Shown piece by piece: positions 36,899-47,381 of a stretch of DNA of 64,000 bases. The stretch's first letter is position 1. Every line of letters starts with the position of its first letter. The position numbers and the translations under genes are program-made. Under the pieces are notes generated by a model that worked only from the letters and a program-made list of their open reading frames with translations, was not told the DNA's origin and did not search any database. Source of the DNA: Silvimonas amylolytica (GTDB lineage: Bacteria; Pseudomonadota; Gammaproteobacteria; Burkholderiales; Chitinibacteraceae). The stretch is from assembly GCF_014645555.1 (NCBI RefSeq), contig NZ_BMLY01000005.1:240253-304252 (forward strand), read 5' to 3'.

Positions 36899-36978
36899 AT
36901 TGGTCGGGTTTCAGGCGGCAGATGGAGGAGCGTTTGCCACAACGTCGAGGTCATACACACTAAAAAGGCCGAGCAAAA

Positions 36979-38895
36979 ATGAAAGTTGCATTCACAGTCA
37001 CAAGCAGTCTGTTGTGCGCGGTTCTGGCCGCATGCGGCGGCAGTAACGACGCCGTTGCAGCCACGACCACCACGACATCAAGCAGTTTCAATCCGGCGTA
37101 TACGTCGGTGCAGATGTTCCACTGGAAATGGACTGACATCGCCAAGGAATGTACGGACTTCCTGGGCCCCAACGGCTATGGCGCGGTGCAGATTTCACCG
37201 CCGCAGGCATCCAAGATTGCCGGTGCATGGTGGGACATGTTCCAGCCGGTGAACTACGGTTCGCTGACCAGCCGCATGGGTAACGAGAGCGATCTGCAAA
37301 CGATGGTCAGTACCTGCCACGCCGCTGGCGTGCGCGTGTATGCGGACATCGTGGTTAACCAGCTCTCGCAAGACTCCAGCAGCGCCTACAGCGCGACGGA
37401 TGGTTCAAGCTGGAATGCCAGTACGCTGACTTATCCGCAGTTCTCCACCAATGATTTCCACAGCCTGTGCCAGATCCAGTCCAGCGATTACGGCACGCCT
37501 GGCAATCGCAACAACGTGATGTTCTGTCGCCTGAATAACCTGCCAGACCTGGCGACCGAAAGCACCTATGTGCAAGGCGTGATTGCCACGTACATGAAAA
37601 AACTGCTGTCGCTGGGTGTGGATGGGTTTCGCATCGATGCCGCCAAGCACCAGCAACCGGATGCACTCAACACCATCCTGAACACTGTGAAATCCAGTTA
37701 TCCAACCACGCTGGCCGGCGAAAGCCTCTGGGTGACGCAAGAGGTGATTCCGGATGGCAATGTGGTGCGATCGGATTACTTCCAGAACGGCACGCTCAAC
37801 GAATTCCAGTTCACCTATGCCATTCGCGACACATTCCGCAACAACAATGGCCTGAACCTGGCTTCGCTCCCGACCGTCATGGGCTCGCCGGGCAACTGGG
37901 GCGGTACGTGGGGCTTTGTACAGCCGGCCAATGCCGTGGTGTTTGTGGATAACTGGGATACCGAACGCAGCGGTACGGATTCGCTCAACGCGAGCAATTA
38001 CACCGGCGCCACCAACGATGCCTCTGGCACCAAGCGCTTTGATCTGGCCAATATCTTTATGCTGGCCTGGCCGTACGCCAGCCAGGTGCAGGTGATGTCG
38101 GGCTATCGCTTCACCACCACCGACCAGGATGCGCCGACCGCTAGCCCGTATGACAGCAGCGGCAACGCCCAGATCAATGTGAACTGGGACTTCGTCCACC
38201 GTTGGGGCGATATTGCCAACATGGTGAAGTTTCGTACGGCGACCAATGGTCAGGGCGTCAGCAACTGGACGACCGGTAACGGCAACCAGATTGCCTTCAG
38301 CCGCGGTGCTGTGGGTTTCGTCGCACTGAACAACGACACCAACGCCTGGACGCAGAGTTTCCAGACAGGCTTGCCAGCGGGGACTTACTGCAACGTCGTG
38401 CACGGTCTGGCCACCAGTACCGGTTGCGCCAGCGATAGTGTGACTGTTGATGGCAACGGCTATGCCACGATCACTCTGCCAGCAAACGGCGGTTCCACCG
38501 TGCCTGCGGTAGCGATCTACACCGGCCAGAAATCGGGCAGCGGCGGTTCGTCTGGCGGTGGTTCGGGTTCGGGTACTTGCGCGGTGACGTTCACCATTGC
38601 CAATGCCAACACGGTCTTTGGCCAGAATCTGTACGTCGTTGGTAACCAGACAGCGTTGGGTAACTGGACTCCGGCCAGCGGCTTTGCGCTGACCATCCAG
38701 GGCAGTGGTGCCAATGTGCCTTGGACCGGCACCGTATCGCTGCCAGCAGGTACGGCGATCCAGTACAAGTATGTGAAATGGAATGGCGCCACGGCGGCAT
38801 GGGAAAGCAATCAATCCACCAGCAGTGGCAACCGTGAAGTGACCACATGCACCTCCGGTAGCCAGTCATTCAATGATGGTAGTTTCAAGTCATAA
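36979..38895 (+). CDS. Alpha-amylase lipoprotein, GH13 with CBM20
   Basis: A 638-residue exported alpha-amylase. The signal peptide carries the lipobox LAACGG, so it should be membrane-anchored. The GH13 barrel shows YADIVVNQLS in place of the usual DxVxNH, the catalytic nucleophile Asp220 in DGFRIDAAKHQ, the acid Glu248 in LAGESLW, and Asp327 in VFVDNWDTERSG. In related enzymes that last motif is VDNHD; here the conserved transition-state His is Trp326. A Gly/Ser linker near residue 520 leads to a C-terminal CBM20 starch-binding domain (NLYVVGNQTALGNWTP, YKYVKWNG). Divergent from lpxO. Activity is not assured given the substitution. Confidence 0.9.
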   Translation: MKVAFTVTSSLLCAVLAACGGSNDAVAATTTTTSSSFNPAYTSVQMFHWKWTDIAKECTDFLGPNGYGAVQISPPQASKIAGAWWDMFQPVNYGSLTSRMGNESDLQTMVSTCHAAGVRVYADIVVNQLSQDSSSAYSATDGSSWNASTLTYPQFSTNDFHSLCQIQSSDYGTPGNRNNVMFCRLNNLPDLATESTYVQGVIATYMKKLLSLGVDGFRIDAAKHQQPDALNTILNTVKSSYPTTLAGESLWVTQEVIPDGNVVRSDYFQNGTLNEFQFTYAIRDTFRNNNGLNLASLPTVMGSPGNWGGTWGFVQPANAVVFVDNWDTERSGTDSLNASNYTGATNDASGTKRFDLANIFMLAWPYASQVQVMSGYRFTTTDQDAPTASPYDSSGNAQINVNWDFVHRWGDIANMVKFRTATNGQGVSNWTTGNGNQIAFSRGAVGFVALNNDTNAWTQSFQTGLPAGTYCNVVHGLATSTGCASDSVTVDGNGYATITLPANGGSTVPAVAIYTGQKSGSGGSSGGGSGSGTCAVTFTIANANTVFGQNLYVVGNQTALGNWTPASGFALTIQGSGANVPWTGTVSLPAGTAIQYKYVKWNGATAAWESNQSTSSGNREVTTCTSGSQSFNDGSFKS

Positions 38896-38912
38896 GGCTT
38901 GATTGGCAGCAA

Positions 38913-38944
38913 CAAAAAAAGCCGCGATGATTCGCGGCTTTTTT
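38913..38944. terminator. Bidirectional terminator, amylase/nth
   Basis: AAAAAAAGCCGCGA-TGAT-TCGCGGCTTTTTT closes the amylase gene and, on the other strand, nth. Confidence 0.9.
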
Positions 38945-38960
38945 CAGTGTGGGACGTGAT

Positions 38961-39611
38961 TTAACGGCCTTTGGGTGGCGTCAGTTCTTTGGGTTTGAAG
39001 TCACACAGATCGTTGACGACGCACCGCCAGCATTCCGGCCGGCGCGCCTTGCAGACATATCGGCCATGCAGGATCAGCCAGTGATGCGCATCTTGCTGGA
39101 ACGCCAGCGGTGTCACCTTCATCAGTTTGTCTTCGACCACGCGCACATCTTTACCCGGTGCCAGGCCGGTGCGGTTGGCGACGCGAAAGATATGTGTATC
39201 TACCGCGATGGTGGCGTGACCAAATGCGGTGTTCATGACCACGTTGGCGGTCTTGCGGCCCACACCTGGCAGAGCTTCCAGCGCTTCTCTGTCTTGCGGG
39301 ACTTCACCATTGTGTTGCTCGAGCAAGATACGACAGGTTTCCAGCAGGTGTTTGGCCTTGCTGCGATACAAGCCGATGGTGGCAATGTAGCTTTCCAGCG
39401 TGTCCTGTCCCAGCGCCAGAATCGTCGCCGGGGTATTGGCAACGGGGAAAAGTTTGCGCGTGGCCTTGTTCACGCCCACGTCTGTCGCCTGCGCCGATAA
39501 CAGCACCGCCGTGAGCAACTCAAACGGCGTGGTGTATTCCAGTTCGGTGGTGGGATGCGGATCGAGTTCTTGCAGGCGCTGGTAGAACTGGTGGCGTTTT
39601 TCTTTGTTCAT
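38961..39611 (-). CDS. nth: Endonuclease III
   Basis: A 216-residue DNA glycosylase/AP lyase that removes oxidised pyrimidines. The helix-hairpin-helix LPGVGRKTANVVMNTAFG carries the catalytic Lys, the catalytic Asp is in AVDTHIFRVANR, and the four Cys of the 4Fe-4S cluster are in VCKARRPECWRCVVNDLC. The frame extends upstream to 39701, but the ATG at 39611 matches the family start (MNKEKRHQFYQRL). The product length agrees with E. coli Nth. Confidence 0.95.
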   Translation of the reverse strand: MNKEKRHQFYQRLQELDPHPTTELEYTTPFELLTAVLLSAQATDVGVNKATRKLFPVANTPATILALGQDTLESYIATIGLYRSKAKHLLETCRILLEQHNGEVPQDREALEALPGVGRKTANVVMNTAFGHATIAVDTHIFRVANRTGLAPGKDVRVVEDKLMKVTPLAFQQDAHHWLILHGRYVCKARRPECWRCVVNDLCDFKPKELTPPKGR

Positions 39612-39634
39612 GGGTGGTGATAGCCGAGAGAGTA

Positions 39635-39664
39635 GGGTGGATTTGGAACACAGTGACAATCCAT
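39635..39664. repeat. Dispersed inverted repeat, copy 1
   Basis: A near-palindromic unit, GGTGGATT-N14-AATCCATC, between nth and murI. A third half-site AGGTGGATT follows at 39674. The same unit, with a similar interior (GGA-C--AG-GAC), recurs at 45308 between gltB and gltD. Confidence 0.7.
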
Positions 39665-39716
39665 CATGGCGAAGGTGGATTGCTGCGCGAACCCTCCCCA
39701 CGGTTTCATGTACGCA

Positions 39717-40535
39717 TTACAACCGGTCAATACTCACTTGTTCAATCGCCCCCAGATTGCGGCCCAGGAAGCGCTCACCCACGCTGCGGAACTTCAGCGG
39801 CACGTCGGTGACGAAATAACGGTAGTCCGGCATGGTGCGCTGGGTGTTGGCAAGGCCTTGTTGCTGCAACAGTTCGGCGGTTTCATCAGCAATGGCGATG
39901 GCTGAATCGACCAGTTTCAGGCGCGGACCGGCCACATCGGACAAAAGTGGTTTCAGCAACGGATAGTGTGTACAGCCCAGCACCAGCGTGTCGATCTGTT
40001 CCACAAACACGGGCTTGAGGTATTCCTCTGCGGTCATGCGGGTGACCGGATGTTCCAGCCAGCCTTCTTCGACCAGCGGCACAAACAACGGGCAGGCTTG
40101 TGAGTAAACGCGGTATTGCTGGCCAATCGTGTGAATGGCGCGAGCGTAAGCGTTGGAGTTGATCGTGGTCGGCGTGCCGATCACACCAATGCCGCCGCTC
40201 TGGGTGGTTTGCACGGCGCAGCGAGCGCCGGCTTCGATGACATCCAGAACGGGCAACGGCGAGATTTCCCGCACCTTTTCTGCCGCTACTGCCGCCATGG
40301 TATTGCAGGCAATGATCAACATCTTCACCTGCTGCTTTTGCAGGAAATCCACAATCTGAAGGGTGAAGTGTTCGATGGTGGACACTGACTTCACGCCGTA
40401 GGGCACGCGGGCGGTATCACCAAAGTAAACAATGTTCTCAAACGGCAGCCGGTCCATCAGCGCGCGTACGACGGTCAGACCGCCCACGCCGGAGTCAAAA
40501 ACCCCGATCGGGCAGGATGCTTGCGGTTGTGACAT
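39717..40535 (-). CDS. murI: Glutamate racemase
   Basis: A 272-residue cofactor-independent racemase that makes D-glutamate for peptidoglycan. The two catalytic Cys sit in LIIACNTMAAVAA and LVLGCTHYPLLKPLL, and the acidic site is in IGVFDSGVGGLTVVRAL and YFGDTARVPYG. Length is normal. It is convergent with nothing close; the upstream side faces the gltB promoter region. Confidence 0.95.
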   Translation of the reverse strand: MSQPQASCPIGVFDSGVGGLTVVRALMDRLPFENIVYFGDTARVPYGVKSVSTIEHFTLQIVDFLQKQQVKMLIIACNTMAAVAAEKVREISPLPVLDVIEAGARCAVQTTQSGGIGVIGTPTTINSNAYARAIHTIGQQYRVYSQACPLFVPLVEEGWLEHPVTRMTAEEYLKPVFVEQIDTLVLGCTHYPLLKPLLSDVAGPRLKLVDSAIAIADETAELLQQQGLANTQRTMPDYRYFVTDVPLKFRSVGERFLGRNLGAIEQVSIDRL

Positions 40536-40690
40536 GGCGGCTCCCCAAAAGCCGCAATTCTAGCCGGGTGGCGGGCAAATCTGAACTGGTTGTAGCGTGT
40601 TTTGGCCGGCTTTTTTGCAGGTAATGAAGACCTTGTAAAGCTGGCATGGCAACGCAGCAGATGCATTGCCTACACTGAGGGGGAACAGCA

Positions 40691-40720
40691 TTGTGGAAAA
40701 CCCTGATGCATTGGTAAAAT
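40691..40720 (+). promoter_or_regulatory. Likely gltB promoter
   Basis: TTGTGG (40691) and TAAAAT (40715) are 18 bases apart, followed by a leader of about 120 bases. The leader contains GCTGACGAAAC (40760) and GTGAGC (40794), which resemble parts of the pcnB leader. Confidence 0.5.
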
Positions 40721-40847
40721 TAACGCCTTTTCGCTTTCGATTGCCAACGTATTTGCGCTGCTGACGAAACCCGGCCCACAAGGCTTGGGACGAGTGAGCA
40801 CCACGCGGCCGGCAGGGCTGTGCCGGTTGCCTTTCAAGGGACGTGCC

Positions 40848-43800
40848 ATGGATAGACAAAGCTGGTTGGGGAACACCCTCTACCATCCTCAGTTTGAGCA
40901 GGACAGTTGTGGTTTTGGTCTGATCGCCCAGATGGACGACAAACCCAGTCACTGGCTGGTGAGCACGGCGATTTCGTCGCTGGCCTGTCTGACCCACCGT
41001 GGCGCGGTGGCCGCCGATGGCAAATCGGGAGATGGCTGTGGCCTGTTGTTCCGCAAACCGGATGCATTCTTGCGCGCGGTGGCTGCTGAAGAAGGCTTTA
41101 CGCTAGCCGAGTTGTACGCTGCCGGTCTGGTGTTTCATTCGACCGATGATGGCCATGGCAAAACCTCGCGCGACAACCTGCAACAGGCGGTTGAGGCTGA
41201 AGGCCTGACCCTGGCCGGTTTCCGCACCGTGCCGGTGAACACGGATGCCTGCGGCGAATACGCCATGCGCACGCTGCCGGTCATCAAGCAGGTGTTCGTG
41301 AATGCCCCGGCTGGCATGGAACGCCTCGTGTTCGAGCGCAAGCTCTATCAGGCACGTCGCCAGGCTGAAAAAGCCAACAAGGCAACGGATGCCTCGTTCT
41401 ATATCCCCACGCTCAATTCCCAGACGCTGGCCTACAAAGGCCTCGTGACGCCGGCTAACTTGCCGGTGTTCTACCTTGACTTGAAAGACGAGCGTTTTGC
41501 ATCGTCCCTGGCGGTGTATCACCAGCGTTTCAGCACCAATACCTGGCCGCAATGGAAGCTGGCGCAACCGTTCCGTTATCTGGCGCATAACGGCGAAATC
41601 AACACGCTGTCCGGCAACCGTTTGTGGGCCAAGGCGCGCGAAGCGATCATGGATTCCGAATTCCTGGACATGGACGCGGTTCGCCCCATCGTACAGACCG
41701 ATGGTTCGGATTCGATGAGCCTGGATAACATGCTCGAAGGCCTGATGCTGGGCGGCATGGACGTGTTCCGTGCTTTTCGCATGCTGGTGCCGCCGGCCTG
41801 GCAAAACGTGGACAACAACGACCGCGATCTGCGTGCGTTCTATGAATACAACTCCATGCATATGGAAGCGTGGGATGGCCCGGCCGGGATTGTCTGGACT
41901 GATGGTCGCTACGCCGGTTGCGCACTGGACCGCAATGGCCTGCGCCCCGCGCGTTATGTGGTGACCAAAGACCGCCATCTGACCATTGCATCCGAAATCG
42001 GCGTGTGGAACTACAAGCCCGAAGACGTGGTGAAGAAAGGCCGCGTCAAACCGGGCCAGATTGTGGCCGTCGACCTGGAGACCGGTGAGTTTCTGGATAC
42101 CGAAACCATCGACAACCGCCTCAAATCCACGCATCCGTACCGCAAGTGGATCAAGAGCAACGCGATCCAGATGGAAATCTCAGAAGACAACAGCCCGCTG
42201 CCGGAAATGTCCCGCACCGAGCTGCTGATCTTCCAGAAACAGTTCCAGCTGACCTTTGAAGAGCGCGACCAGATCCTGCGCGTGCTGGCCAGCGATGGTC
42301 AGGAAGCTGTGGGCTCGATGGGGGATGACACGCCGATGGCGGTGTTGTCTGAGAAGGTACGCTCGCCGTTTGATTACCTGCGCCAGCAATTTGCCCAGGT
42401 GACCAACCCGCCGATCGACCCGATCCGTGAAGCGATCGTGATGTCGCTGAACACGTGTTTTGGGCCGGAACGCAATGTGTTCTCGGTGACTGAAGACAAC
42501 GCCCGCCGCCTGGAAGTGCGCTCGCCAGTGCTGTCCAGCGACAAGTTTGACGCGCTGATCTCGTTGCCGGGTGCGGATTACAAATCGGCCACTTTTGACA
42601 TCACCTACGAGCCGGCCAAAGCCACGCTCAAACAAGCACTGGAACAACTGCAACAGTCAGTGCTGACCAGTGTGCGCAATGACAAGTCCGTGATCATTGT
42701 GCTGTCGGACAAAAAAATCGCTCAGGGTCGTCTGCCGATTCACGCCTTGTTTGCTACCGGCGCGGTGCACCATGCACTGGTTGATGCCGGGCTGCGTTGT
42801 CGTATCAACCTGGTGGTCGAAACTGCCACCGCGCGCGACCCGCATCACTTTGCCTGCCTGATTGGTTATGGCGCGACGGCGGTGTTCCCGTATCTGGCCT
42901 ACCAGACCATCAAGGAGTTGGTCGACAACGGCCAGATCAGCCTGCCGCTGGAAAAAGCCGCCAATAACTTCCGCAAGGCCATCAACAAGGGCTTGCTGAA
43001 GATCATGTCCAAGATGGGTATCTCGACGGTGGCGTCTTACCGTGGCTCGCAATTGTTTGAAGCCGTGGGCGTGGGCGAGGAAGTGATCCAACTGGCCATG
43101 GAAGGCACGGTATCGCGCATTGGCGGTGCCAGCTTTGCTGACTTTGATGCCGACATGCAACGCCTGAACAAACTGGCCTTCAACAGCATGCGCCCCATCC
43201 AGCAAGGCGGCCTGTTGAAGTACGTGTTTGGCGAGGAATACCACGCCTACAACCCGGACGTGGTCATGCAACTGCAAAAGGCAGTGCAGGGTGGCGAGTA
43301 CAAGGAGTACCTCAAGTACGCCGAGCTGGTGAATACCCGCCCGGTGGCCATGCTGCGCGACCTGATGACGCTGCAACTGGAAGGGCGCACACCGGTGCCG
43401 CTGGATGAAGTGGAATCGGTGGAAGCCATTCTGGCGCGCTTTGACTCGGCCGGGATGTCACTCGGTGCGCTGAGCCCGGAAGCGCATGAAGCGCTGGCCG
43501 AGGGCATGAACCGCCTCGGTGGGCGGTCTAACTCCGGCGAAGGCGGCGAAGACCCGGCGCGCTACGGCACCATGAAGATGTCCAAGATCAAGCAGGTGGC
43601 CTCTGGCCGCTTTGGCGTGACGCCGCATTACCTGGTGAACGCCGAAGTGCTGCAGATCAAGGTGGCCCAAGGCGCCAAGCCAGGTGAAGGCGGCCAGTTG
43701 CCGGGCGACAAAGTCAGCCCGCTGATCGCGCGGTTGCGTTGTTCCAAACCGGGCATCAGCCTGATCAGCCCGCCGCCGCACCATGATATTTACTCGATTG

Positions 43801-45299
43801 AAGATCTGGCGCAGCTGATTTTCGACTTGAAGCAGGTCAACCCCAAGGCGCTGGTGTCGGTGAAACTGGTGGCTGAACCTGGCGTGGGCACGATTGCCGC
43901 CGGTGTGGCCAAGGCCTATGCCGATCTGATCACGATCTCTGGTTACGACGGCGGCACCGGTGCATCGCCGCTGACCAGCGTGAAATACGCCGGCACGCCG
44001 TTTGAACTGGGCCTGACCGAGGCGCAACAAGTGCTGCGCGCCAACGGCCTGCGCGGTCGCGTACGCGTGCAGACTGATGGTGGCCTCAAGACCGGTCTGG
44101 ATGTGGTCAAAGCAGCCATCATGGGCGCTGAAAGCTTCGGTTTTGGCACCGGCCCGATGGTGGCACTGGGTTGCAAATACCTGCGGATTTGCCATCTGAA
44201 CAACTGCGCGACCGGCGTGGCGACGCAAGAGATCAAACTGCGCAGCAAGTACTTCACCGGCCTGCCAGAGATGGTGGTCAATTACTTCACCTTCATCGCC
44301 AAAGAAACGCGTGAATGGATGGCGAAGCTGGGCGTGCGCAGCATGGCTGAACTGATTGGCCAGACTGAACTGCTTGGGCTATCTGAAGGTGCGACGGCGC
44401 GCCAGAAGCAGTTGCGCCTGGATGTGCTGCTGAGCCAGGGCCAGATTCCGGATAGCGAGCCGCGTTTCTGCGTTGAAGACAGCAACCCGTCTTTTGACAA
44501 GGGTGAACTGGCTGAACAGATGGTGAAAGACGCGCTGGCCGGCATCAAGGCCAAAACGCCTCAGCGCCATGAATACAAGGTACGCAACGTGAACCGTTCC
44601 ATCGGTGCGCGTTTGTCTGGCGAAATCGCCATGGCGCATGGTGCGCAAGGTCTGCCGAAAGATTGCCTGCACGTGAAACTGACCGGTTCGGCCGGCCAGT
44701 CTTTTGGGGTGTGGAACGCACCGGGCCTGACGCTGGAACTGGAAGGTGATGCCAACGATTACGTCGGCAAGGGCATGGCCGGTGGCCGTGTGGTGATCTA
44801 CCCGCCCAAAGACAGCGAATTCCGCGCCGATGAAGCCGTGATCGTGGGTAACACGTGCCTGTATGGCGCTACCGGTGGCGAACTCTTCGCCGCAGGCCGT
44901 GCAGGCGAGCGCTTTGCCGTGCGTAACTCCGGCGCGCTGGCGATCGTGGAAGGCGTAGGTGATCACGGTTGCGAGTACATGACCGGTGGCACGGTGATCG
45001 TACTGGGTGAGACCGGCTACAACTTTGGTGCGGGCATGACCGGCGGCTTTGCGCTGATCTATGACAAGCGTGAGAAGTTTGCCTACCGCTACAACAATGA
45101 ACTGGTCGACATCAACCTGATCAACAGCGAATCCTACGGCGCCGTGCGCGCGTTCCTGAAGGAAAAGCTGCGTGACTACGTGAAAGACACCGGCTCGGCC
45201 CGTGCGACGGAAATCCTGCAGGACTTTGACGAGGCCGTGGACTACTTCTGGCTGGTCAAACCCAAGGCCGCCAAGCTGGATGACCTGTTGAAAGACTGA
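40848..45299 (+). CDS. gltB: Glutamate synthase large subunit
   Basis: A 1483-residue NADPH-dependent glutamate synthase subunit. The ATG at 40848 has AAGGGA upstream; the frame is open for 21 more codons but matches no homologue. The glutaminase Cys20 follows a short propeptide (FEQDSCGFGLIAQ). The central domain ends with the FMN/3Fe-4S region (GCKYLRICHLNNCATGVATQ), after the conserved GRSNSGEGGEDPARYG and ISPPPHHDIYSIEDL. The C-terminal Gly-rich beta-helix (GMAGGRVVIYPP, GVGDHGCEYMTGG) completes the family. With gltD it makes two glutamates from glutamine and 2-oxoglutarate. Confidence 0.97.
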   Translation: MDRQSWLGNTLYHPQFEQDSCGFGLIAQMDDKPSHWLVSTAISSLACLTHRGAVAADGKSGDGCGLLFRKPDAFLRAVAAEEGFTLAELYAAGLVFHSTDDGHGKTSRDNLQQAVEAEGLTLAGFRTVPVNTDACGEYAMRTLPVIKQVFVNAPAGMERLVFERKLYQARRQAEKANKATDASFYIPTLNSQTLAYKGLVTPANLPVFYLDLKDERFASSLAVYHQRFSTNTWPQWKLAQPFRYLAHNGEINTLSGNRLWAKAREAIMDSEFLDMDAVRPIVQTDGSDSMSLDNMLEGLMLGGMDVFRAFRMLVPPAWQNVDNNDRDLRAFYEYNSMHMEAWDGPAGIVWTDGRYAGCALDRNGLRPARYVVTKDRHLTIASEIGVWNYKPEDVVKKGRVKPGQIVAVDLETGEFLDTETIDNRLKSTHPYRKWIKSNAIQMEISEDNSPLPEMSRTELLIFQKQFQLTFEERDQILRVLASDGQEAVGSMGDDTPMAVLSEKVRSPFDYLRQQFAQVTNPPIDPIREAIVMSLNTCFGPERNVFSVTEDNARRLEVRSPVLSSDKFDALISLPGADYKSATFDITYEPAKATLKQALEQLQQSVLTSVRNDKSVIIVLSDKKIAQGRLPIHALFATGAVHHALVDAGLRCRINLVVETATARDPHHFACLIGYGATAVFPYLAYQTIKELVDNGQISLPLEKAANNFRKAINKGLLKIMSKMGISTVASYRGSQLFEAVGVGEEVIQLAMEGTVSRIGGASFADFDADMQRLNKLAFNSMRPIQQGGLLKYVFGEEYHAYNPDVVMQLQKAVQGGEYKEYLKYAELVNTRPVAMLRDLMTLQLEGRTPVPLDEVESVEAILARFDSAGMSLGALSPEAHEALAEGMNRLGGRSNSGEGGEDPARYGTMKMSKIKQVASGRFGVTPHYLVNAEVLQIKVAQGAKPGEGGQLPGDKVSPLIARLRCSKPGISLISPPPHHDIYSIEDLAQLIFDLKQVNPKALVSVKLVAEPGVGTIAAGVAKAYADLITISGYDGGTGASPLTSVKYAGTPFELGLTEAQQVLRANGLRGRVRVQTDGGLKTGLDVVKAAIMGAESFGFGTGPMVALGCKYLRICHLNNCATGVATQEIKLRSKYFTGLPEMVVNYFTFIAKETREWMAKLGVRSMAELIGQTELLGLSEGATARQKQLRLDVLLSQGQIPDSEPRFCVEDSNPSFDKGELAEQMVKDALAGIKAKTPQRHEYKVRNVNRSIGARLSGEIAMAHGAQGLPKDCLHVKLTGSAGQSFGVWNAPGLTLELEGDANDYVGKGMAGGRVVIYPPKDSEFRADEAVIVGNTCLYGATGGELFAAGRAGERFAVRNSGALAIVEGVGDHGCEYMTGGTVIVLGETGYNFGAGMTGGFALIYDKREKFAYRYNNELVDINLINSESYGAVRAFLKEKLRDYVKDTGSARATEILQDFDEAVDYFWLVKPKAAKLDDLLKD

Positions 45300-45307
45300 G
45301 GACTGCA

Positions 45308-45340
45308 GGGTGGATTCGGAGCGATAGCGACAATCCACCT
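45308..45340. repeat. Dispersed inverted repeat, copy 2
   Basis: GGTGGATT-N15-AATCCACC, a perfect 8-bp inverted repeat, lies 9 bases after the gltB stop and 72 bases before gltD. Related to the unit at 39635. It has no T tract, so it is more likely an mRNA-stabilising or attenuating hairpin than a terminator. Confidence 0.75.
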
Positions 45341-45357
45341 TGCGAGATCGCAAATGA

Positions 45358-46824
<1,467 letters not shown>

Positions 46825-46840
46825 GCCTGTTTGTCGACCA

Positions 46841-46875
46841 ACAAAAAAGGACGCTGCTTGCGTCCTTTTTTGTTG
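46841..46875. terminator. Bidirectional terminator after gltD
   Basis: ACAAAAAAGGACGC-TGCTT-GCGTCCTTTTTTGT, a long perfect stem with flanking A/T runs, serves gltD and the convergent VOC gene. Confidence 0.9.
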
Positions 46876-46890
46876 TCCTGCGTTGACGTG

Positions 46891-47289
46891 TCAGGCCGCG
46901 CTGACATCCCAGAACATCGCTTCGATCTTGTTGCCCGCAGGGTCTCGCACGAACGCGCCGTAATACTGGGCGCCATAATCCACGCGCGGACCAGGCTTGC
47001 CGTCATCTGTGCCGCCTTTGCCCAATGCTGCAGCGTGAAAGGCATCGACCTCGGCCTTGCTGGCGGCGTTGAAGCCAAAATGCACGCCGTTGGCGGTGCC
47101 GGCATCTTTCCCATCGTAGGGGCGCTGTACCCAGAATTCCGGCAATTCGCGGCCATAGGCGACGGCACCGGGGAATTCCATCACGCGCCTGGCACCCAGT
47201 GCGGCCATGACGGCATCGTAAAACTGGACGGCAGCATCAAACTGGTTGGTGCCGACGGAGACGTGGTTAATCAGGGGCATTGCAGGCAT
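46891..47289 (-). CDS. VOC-family (glyoxalase-like) protein
   Basis: A 132-residue vicinal-oxygen-chelate protein. The beginning INHVSVGTNQFDAAVQFYDAVM (metal-site His), HFGFNAASKAEVDAFHAAAL and the end GNKIEAMFWD (Glu) follow the fold's ligand pattern. Members act on glutathione adducts, fosfomycin or catechols, but the target is unspecified. Either of two Met codons (47289 or 47280) could be the start. It is a single gene. Confidence 0.85.
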   Translation of the reverse strand: MPAMPLINHVSVGTNQFDAAVQFYDAVMAALGARRVMEFPGAVAYGRELPEFWVQRPYDGKDAGTANGVHFGFNAASKAEVDAFHAAALGKGGTDDGKPGPRVDYGAQYYGAFVRDPAGNKIEAMFWDVSAA

Positions 47290-47381
47290 GGCAGGTCATC
47301 CACTGAAAGTACGGTCATTGACAGGAGCTTCAGCATGGATGCGCTGACAGGCTTAAGCAAGGTGCGCGATTTGACAGGTAG

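Noticed and set aside
37405..38814. Long open frame antisense to the amylase gene (also at 7082-8410, 41103-42134, 45256-46686, 52931-54463)
   Set aside because: These frames lie fully opposite well-supported genes and show no family features; they follow from codon bias in GC-rich genes.
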